From: Muricea muricata
Lineage: Eukaryota > Cnidaria > Anthozoa > Malacalcyonacea > Plexauridae
Direction of reading: 5' to 3'
NCBI GenBank assembly: GCA_963855995.1
Contig: OY979717.1
Coordinates: 45,806,044-45,870,043, forward strand
Length of the DNA stretch: 64,000 nucleotides
Part shown: positions 58,949-64,000 of the stretch, piece by piece
How the letters are laid out: each line of letters opens with the position of its first letter
How positions within the stretch are numbered: the first letter of the stretch is position 1
Made by a program: the position numbers and the translations under genes
Notes under the pieces: generated by a model
Databases searched by the model: none
Told to the model about the DNA's origin: nothing
What the model saw: the letters and a program-made list of their open reading frames with translations, nothing else

Positions 58949-60070
58949 ATATGCGTTTCGAAAGCTGTGCATGCGTATAATTGCACAAGAAATGATGCCA
59001 CCAACTTTTCGCCATTTTTCTTGCTTTTCGGCCGTTCCCCACGATTACCAATAGATATGATGTTCGGTCAGAACAAAGTTGCAGACACACTCAATCACAG
59101 AGATTACTCCGAAAAGTGGTCGAGTCAGATGAACGATGCGTACACCCTTGCTAGCAAACACGCTGTTAAGAACAGTTTAAAAGGGAAAAGAAACTATGGC
59201 AAAGGTGCGCGGTATTCAATATTGAAACCAGGAGATCGTGTGCTAGTAAGAAACTTGAGTGAACGTGGAGGCCCAGGGAAGTTGAGAGCACATTGGGAGG
59301 AAGACATTCAAGTTGTTGTAAGCCGTATGCCCGACAGTCCGGTGTACGAAGTGAAACCTGAGAGGAAAGACGGTAGGAAGCGGTTACTCCATCGGAATCT
59401 ATTACTTCCATGTGACTTTTTACCATTAACACCAGAACCACAGGTCAAATCCCCCACGAAACGCATTCGGAAGAGAGAAAGGAGTACAACAGAGCCCATA
59501 CACAGTTTGGAACAGTGTGAAAGTGACAGTGATGAGCCTGAAGTTGTAATTTATGTATCACCAGAATCTGTAAATCGAGACGAACCCGAAAACGACGCTC
59601 CGGAAGAAAATAGGGTGAGTGACCAAAACGAATCTGGCAGTAACTCGGATAACGAAAGATCAGAAATCCCAGCAGCCGTGAACACTCAGGAGCCTAACCT
59701 GGATGAACTGTTGGATGGACAAGTGCAGAGTGAAGAACAAGTACAGTATGTAGATGAACCCCCACCCTTACCACCCACGAGACGAAGTACGCGAGTGCGG
59801 TCGGCGCCAAACCCTTTAACTTATAATCAACTTGGAAAGCCAGAACGTTTTTTTCTGCAGTTAAGGCGACATCAACGTTTCAACCAGCTAATCAAATGCC
59901 ATGGTTTCCACCACCACCACCACCTGGACTATCTGCACGTGCATCAGTTGTACAACCACCATGGTTTCCACCACCACCACCACCTGGACTATCTACACCA
60001 GCATAAGTTGTACAACCACCATGGTTTCCTCCGTGGACCTTCCCTTTCCATCAATCCTTCTACCCTCTGA
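58949..60070 (+). pseudogene. Integrase C-terminal part and acidic tail (level 2)
   Basis: It continues the integrase with VSKAVHAYNCTRNDATNFSP and LFGRSPRLPIDMMFG, then a GPF/Y-like module (YSILKPGDRVLVRN, GPGKLRAHWEEDI, SPVYEVKPE). A tail rich in acidic and Ser residues follows (SDSDEPEVVIYVSPES..). RRSTRVRSAPNPLTYN precedes a T-run at about 59850, where a one-base change would turn the following His-rich reading (HHHHHLDYLH) into a Pro-rich one (WFPPPPPPGLS). The open frame upstream of 58949 belongs to the level 3 element, not to integrase. Confidence 0.85.
59899..60030 (+). repeat. 60-bp coding tandem repeat at the pol C-terminus
   Basis: Two full units and a partial third of 60 bp, starting ATGGTTTCCACCACCACCAC. 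Because 60 is a multiple of three, the reading frame is kept. The three frames read His-rich, Thr-rich and Pro-rich. Confidence 0.9.
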
Positions 60071-60387
60071 TGAACTACCAATGTCCATGTTGTTTAACAT
60101 TTATCACTAGTTGCTAAGTTTCTACTAACTTTAGGGATTTTACGCTTTTCTACGTTAAGTAGATACTTACTACCGAAAAAAATAGCCTGCTAGGACGCAG
60201 AAGTATTCAAGAGTCGTTGCATAGAGAAATAGATAACGTTAAGACAATAGTAGATTCAGATGTTGTTTGCCTGGCCAGCAAATAACTCGGAAAAGAAACT
60301 ATAGGACTCGAACAATAGTTATTTTAAATCTTTTTGGATTTTGTTAGCATTGTTAATGTTAGGAACACTCTTTTTAGGAGGGGAGTG

Positions 60388-60570
60388 TGTGACGCGCTAA
60401 TTCATAAACAATTAGTTTTGGGTACGCTGTACCGGGTTCTCTGAGATTAGGTCACGTGGAAAAACACATGTATGTGTGTCTTTTGTATATCTTTTTTATA
60501 TTTCTACGTTATATATGCAATAAATTCCGATCAAAAACATGTAGTATTTCGCGTTGAAGAACGGGTAACA
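60388..60570 (+). repeat. 3' LTR of the level 2 element
   Basis: It starts TGTGACGCGCTAATTCATAA after the polypurine tract TTTTTAGGAGGGGAG (about 60371) and ends GAACGGGTAACA at 60570. It is 183 bp against 150 bp for the 5' copy, with several substitutions, so the insertion is not recent. Confidence 0.9.
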
Positions 60571-60884
60571 TTTAGTTTGCCTTCTCGGACAAAAGCGAAT
60601 ATTTTCGTTGTACTTTTAGATAGTTTAACACTCGACTGAAGGCGGTAGTATGTTTTGGAGTCGATAACATCCACTGTCATACATGTGTCAACAATGTAAT
60701 TGATTTCCGCGCGTTGATACATACGATTGTTTTTCGTCTTTAAGATGCCTTTATTTTTGACTGAATAAGTGTAATTTTCTTCTGAATTGGACTCGGTGGG
60801 CGAATCTGGACATTTCTTGACTGTTCGTGCATGATTTCTTCGTCCCCCACGCTTCGTGTCGTGCTTTGAGAAGTTAGTATTCAA
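60571..60884 (-). pseudogene. Protease remnant of the level 1 Ty3 element
   Basis: The minus-strand frame contains AEINYIVDTCMTVDVIDSKT and STTKIFAFVREGKL. The retropepsin D-T-G is changed to D-T-C, which would be expected to abolish activity. It runs directly into the 3' LTR of the level 2 insertion at 60570. Its RT partner is at 47270-47957 on the other side. Confidence 0.8.
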
Positions 60885-60929
60885 CTGTTCGGTCGGCTGA
60901 GACTGTTCGTGAGGTAAAGGAAACCCCTA

Positions 60930-61050
60930 GGCCTGTTTTTCTTTCTTTCGGCATACTCGAGCGAAATGACCAAGTATTTCACACGAATTACATGTTGAGG
61001 GCAATCTAGGTGTGCGTTTGTAAATCCACAATTATAACATTTAAAGTTTT
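60930..61050 (-). pseudogene. Zinc-knuckle remnant of level 1 Gag
   Basis: The minus strand reads CYNCGFTNAHLDCP and, after a frameshift, CNSCEILGHFARVCRKK, two Cys/His knuckles of the kind that precede the protease in Ty3 Gag. Confidence 0.65.
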
Positions 61051-61148
61051 TCTGGGTTTTCTCGAGTATAAACTCAACTGTGCATCTTTAATTTTTTCTT
61101 TTTCTCCACTTGCTTGTGTATTACTAGTCTCGGATTTCCTACCGTCTA

Positions 61149-61545
61149 TCAACATATCTTTGAGTGATTAATCATTTTCTTTGGTAGCCTTTTTACATGA
61201 TCTTGATGAGGTATTTCAAATTCAACTTCCGCGAATTCACAGTGGTTTGAAAGTTGTCTCAAACGTGTGTGATATTCGTCAATGATTTCGTTGTCTTGTT
61301 GAGTTGCTTTCCTGAACATATATGTTTGGTAAATTCGATTATTCCCCCGTTCCAAGTGTTTGGTAAGTGCTTTGGTAAGTTTAAGTGCTTGTACAGCCTT
61401 ATCAAAATCTTTTTCATCTCCTGTGTCTGTTAATGTCTTGATTATTTCAGGAACCTCAGGTCCTGCTTGGTGTAAAAGAAGAGCTCTTTTTCGACTAGGG
61501 TCTTTTATGTTCGAAGCAATTATCTATTTATGTGAAGTATCTATT
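61149..61545 (-). pseudogene. Gag capsid remnant of the level 1 Ty3 element
   Basis: The minus strand reads KRALLLHQAGPEVPEIIKTL, DKAVQALKLTKALTKHLER, then NNRIYQTYMFRKATQQDNEI, IDEYHTRLRQLSNHCEFA and a degraded C-terminal part. This is the common Gag pattern LLH.AG..V.EI...L and Y.FR.A.Q....DEY.TRLR.L...C.F of invertebrate Ty3 elements. The N-terminus is missing. Confidence 0.8.
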
Positions 61546-61998
61546 TATGAAACACTTATTTACGTTTTACAATGAGTCATTCTTCGCTATATGCATCGAG
61601 GTCCTGGCTCTCACATGTCCTGTTCCTATTCGCGCCTTTTCGCATACATTATTACAGGGGGCATTCGGCAAGCGAGTCATCGATATAAAATTCAAATAAA
61701 AAGTCTAAAAATCGCTCCATTATCGCATAATTTGACAAGTTGGGCACATGAGAGGTAGCCGTCTGAAGGGGGTCTAAGTAAGAATGAGGAATTCTGATAT
61801 AAAACCTAAACTCTATATTTCATTTGAATTATAATTTGATTTCTAAAGAAGCATTGCCGAATGGCAGGCCGCAGTCTGCAAATGTGGACTGATGTCTTAG
61901 TACTTCTGGTTCTTTGCTACGCTATGTCTACAATATACATTTAGACTATTTACTAATACATGCAGATTTCTTGCTATTTATAACTTATAAAAATACAT

Positions 61999-62512
61999 TC
62001 AGGTGAGGGTCTTGAGTTTTGCTTTAAACGCATTAACAATATCAGAATTTTTAATTGCACTTGGTAGATTATTCCACGTCACTGCACCTCTATAGCTAAA
62101 GGCCTTTTTCAGGTAGTTTGCTTGGTGGTAGGAAATCATGTTTGGCTTGTCTCGTTTGGTGTTTATGTACCCCACTCGTTTTTTGGAACATATTACTTAA
62201 GGAAGAGGGGACCATTTCCTGTCTAACTTTGTACATTAGTGTATTTAGTTGATGATTTCTTCTCGTCTCAATGTTAGGCAAACCAAGTTGGTTAAGTAGG
62301 TTTACAGCTCGAACTTCGTATTCACTCTTTGTGATGATACGATTAACAGCTCTATTTTGTAATCGCTGAAGTTTATTACAAAGTGTGGTACCGAGACCTC
62401 CCCAAACCTGGGAACCATAATCAAACCATGGTTGTACTAAAGTTTGATAAATGTTAGTCAATATTTTTATGTCAAAGAAACCCCGGGAAGATGATTGGAT
62501 TGGCAGATTCAC
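61999..62512 (-). pseudogene. C-terminal end of a CR1/L2-like LINE ORF2
   Basis: The minus strand has LTNIYQTLVQPWFDYGSQVW, LQRLQNRAVNRIITKSEYEV and NQLGLPNIETRRNHQLNTLM. After a one-base shift in an A/G run near 62100 it continues FSYRGAVTWNNLPSAIKNSD and ends FKAKLKTLT-stop at 61999. This is the region after the RT domain of jockey/CR1-type LINEs (YNTLIQPHFDYCS.VWG; LQ.LQNRA.R.I; W..LP..I). The catalytic part is absent, as in 5'-truncated copies. Confidence 0.85.
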
Positions 62513-62519
62513 GTCGTTA

Positions 62520-64000
62520 TCCTGTTAAAACGCTAGAAAATCTTGTAAAGTACCTTCACCAAAATCTAGATACTATATCCCAGAGGCTCAGAGATTACTC
62601 GCTCATAGACAACATGTATCGCGCACATGTTTTAACAGTTTGTCATTGCCTGAAATGTGCATAACAAAAAAGTCAAGGACACAATCTAGAATACCGTGAC
62701 AAATAACAGATTTTAACAGATGAGAGCAAACTTGGAAAGCTTGTGTTCCATGATTGACTTGTGATGAAATAATTATCAAAGGATAAATTCCCCCAGCAAG
62801 TGATTTTAGAATTTGTACCAAATTAAGTATTTTTGCTGTTCCGATGTCCCGGAATTTTGCTGTTCCGGTGTTCTGCCCTTCCTGGTTTTACTAACTGCCT
62901 TTTATCGATATTTTGAATGACAATTATTTTTTAGTAAGCCATTTTTTGACCAAAAGCTTAATATTTTTTAACCCTGACATTCGTGTTTTCGTAGTTTTAA
63001 TTCAATGAATGCAACTCCGGCTCATGGTCTAACATTTACTGGCCAAGAAGTTACACTCTAGCGATCTTTGCACCAGCTGTTATGTCCACCTTGCGTAAGA
63101 GCGTTCAAAAATTTTGCTCAAATTTTAAAAAAGTCAATGTCAACAAACCCTTGCAACAAAGCTTATAAGAAATTATTCAAATCTGATAAAAGCCCCTGAC
63201 GAAAAAAAAGACACATGGAGATGATATGTGAAACACATGTCAGTCACTTGTGATTCACATGTGGATTTATGTTTATTTCAAACCACATCTGTTCACATGT
63301 GACCATACGTGATTAAAACGTGCTCACAGGTAATTCACATGCAGAATTTATATTAGTATCAACTTCATTGCCGTTTGTTACTCTACAGTTTTTAGTTAAT
63401 TTCTTGCTACTTTACCAGTTTCCGATTATCTACAGCTTCTGCATGTATACAAACTTCTGTATATTTCTAATCAGCACCTACAGTGTGTCCCCAAAAAAGG
63501 GTACCCTTTGAAGTCAAGCACCAGTGCAGAACGTTCGAATTTGAATGTTTTAACTCCACATAATGAGTAGTGGCGCGGCCAGCTCAAAATAAAGATCTCG
63601 CTGCAGCGAATCATCAATGAAGTCACGAGTGAGCTACTGTCATGTAACATTTCAGAAATTATTATTGTGAATGAATTGTTATTAACGAGATGAAAACTTC
63701 ACAAACTGACGAGCTCACATAGCATGGTCAGCATTAAAGCCTGCCGTACACAAGAGCTATCGGTTGAGCAAAAGTTACTCACGCCTGTTAGCTCAGGCGA
63801 TAGCCCACTCTGTGCGGGTGGATTTTGCTGAGTTTCATGCTTCATGCATCCTTTTTTGCGTATCAAACATGTTTGAAGTAGTAAGACACCTGTATATGTC
63901 TAAAGAGGTCACCACATTATGTGGATATCTCCCTAGAACATTAGGTATGAACATAAGTTATATGTCTAAAGGAAGTGGGCCACCACTTATTCAGATTTGT
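62520..64000. other. Unassigned sequence
   Basis: No supported gene. Around 63215-63315 ACACATGT, TTCACATGTG and CACATGTGACC repeat in both orientations. GTGTCCCCAAAAAAGGGTAC near 63486 resembles a mariner-type terminus, but no partner end was found in the window. Confidence 0.4.

Larger units (their letters stand above)
47958..60570 (+). mobile_element. Level 2 Ty3/gypsy retrotransposon with LTRs
   Basis: LTRs at 47958-48107 and 60388-60570 bound gag, CCHC and MYND fingers, protease, RT, RNase H and a split integrase. TTTA flanks both ends (47954-47957 and 60571-60574). The 12.6 kb includes the 5.8 kb level 3 insertion in the integrase. Without it the element would be about 6.8 kb. It is inserted between the protease and RT of another Ty3 element in the opposite direction. 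Frameshifts and stops make it non-autonomous. Confidence 0.9.

Overview
This is eukaryotic, AT-rich, gene-poor DNA dominated by transposable elements in several states of decay. Introns with GT/AG borders, Penelope-type GIY-YIG retroelement pieces, Ty3/gypsy polyproteins, THAP and discoidin fragments, TTAA-, TA- and TAA-flanked inverted-repeat elements and LINE-like tails all fit an invertebrate. The mix resembles what is known from cnidarians (anthozoan or coral type), but the host is an inference. I saw no intact host gene, rRNA, convincing tRNA or CRISPR array.

Layout. 1-10 kb: a palindromic 4.7 kb insert (about 545-5241) with 25-bp satellite arrays in both arms and smaller palindromes inside, apparently lying in the left end of a roughly 2.5 kb inverted-repeat element that ends near 7735; then GGTGTG-type repeats and a 370-bp duplication. 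10-20 kb: a Penelope-like 3' fragment, a 675-bp inverted-repeat element, a degenerate THAP fragment, a LINE-like tail, an element with perfect 27-bp inverted ends, and a 2.25 kb foldback element. 20-25 kb: mostly featureless, with one diverged 250-bp duplication.

25.08-32.65 kb: a 7.6 kb element with inverted repeats of about 230 bp, carrying one spliced, decayed gene of about ten exons. Its product had a Cys/His-rich N-terminus, a PIN/XPG-like acidic signature and a C-terminal CXC (tesmin/TSO1-like) domain. No DDE transposase was recognised. A 701-bp element with a TAA target duplication sits inside one exon. This is the most interesting system in the window and may belong to the Academ (XPG-carrying) group.

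33-45.7 kb: LINE-like tails, hairpins, a hAT transposon (40364-42620) with repeated CAGTAGTTTCC motifs near its ends, a TTAA-flanked element holding telomere-like repeats and a 10-bp minisatellite, and an isolated discoidin (F5/8 C) exon.

45.7-61.7 kb: insertions nested four deep. A minus-strand Ty3/gypsy element (level 1) is split by a plus-strand Ty3/gypsy element with LTRs at 47958-48107 and 60388-60570 (level 2). The integrase of level 2 is split by a 5.8 kb foldback element at 53135-58948 (level 3). Level 3 holds a Penelope-like element with an inverted partial copy and a 367-bp TAA-flanked element (level 4). The level 2 element encodes a MYND-type zinc finger between its CCHC knuckle and protease. 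A 5'-truncated CR1/L2-like LINE end lies at 62.0-62.5 kb, followed by unassigned sequence.
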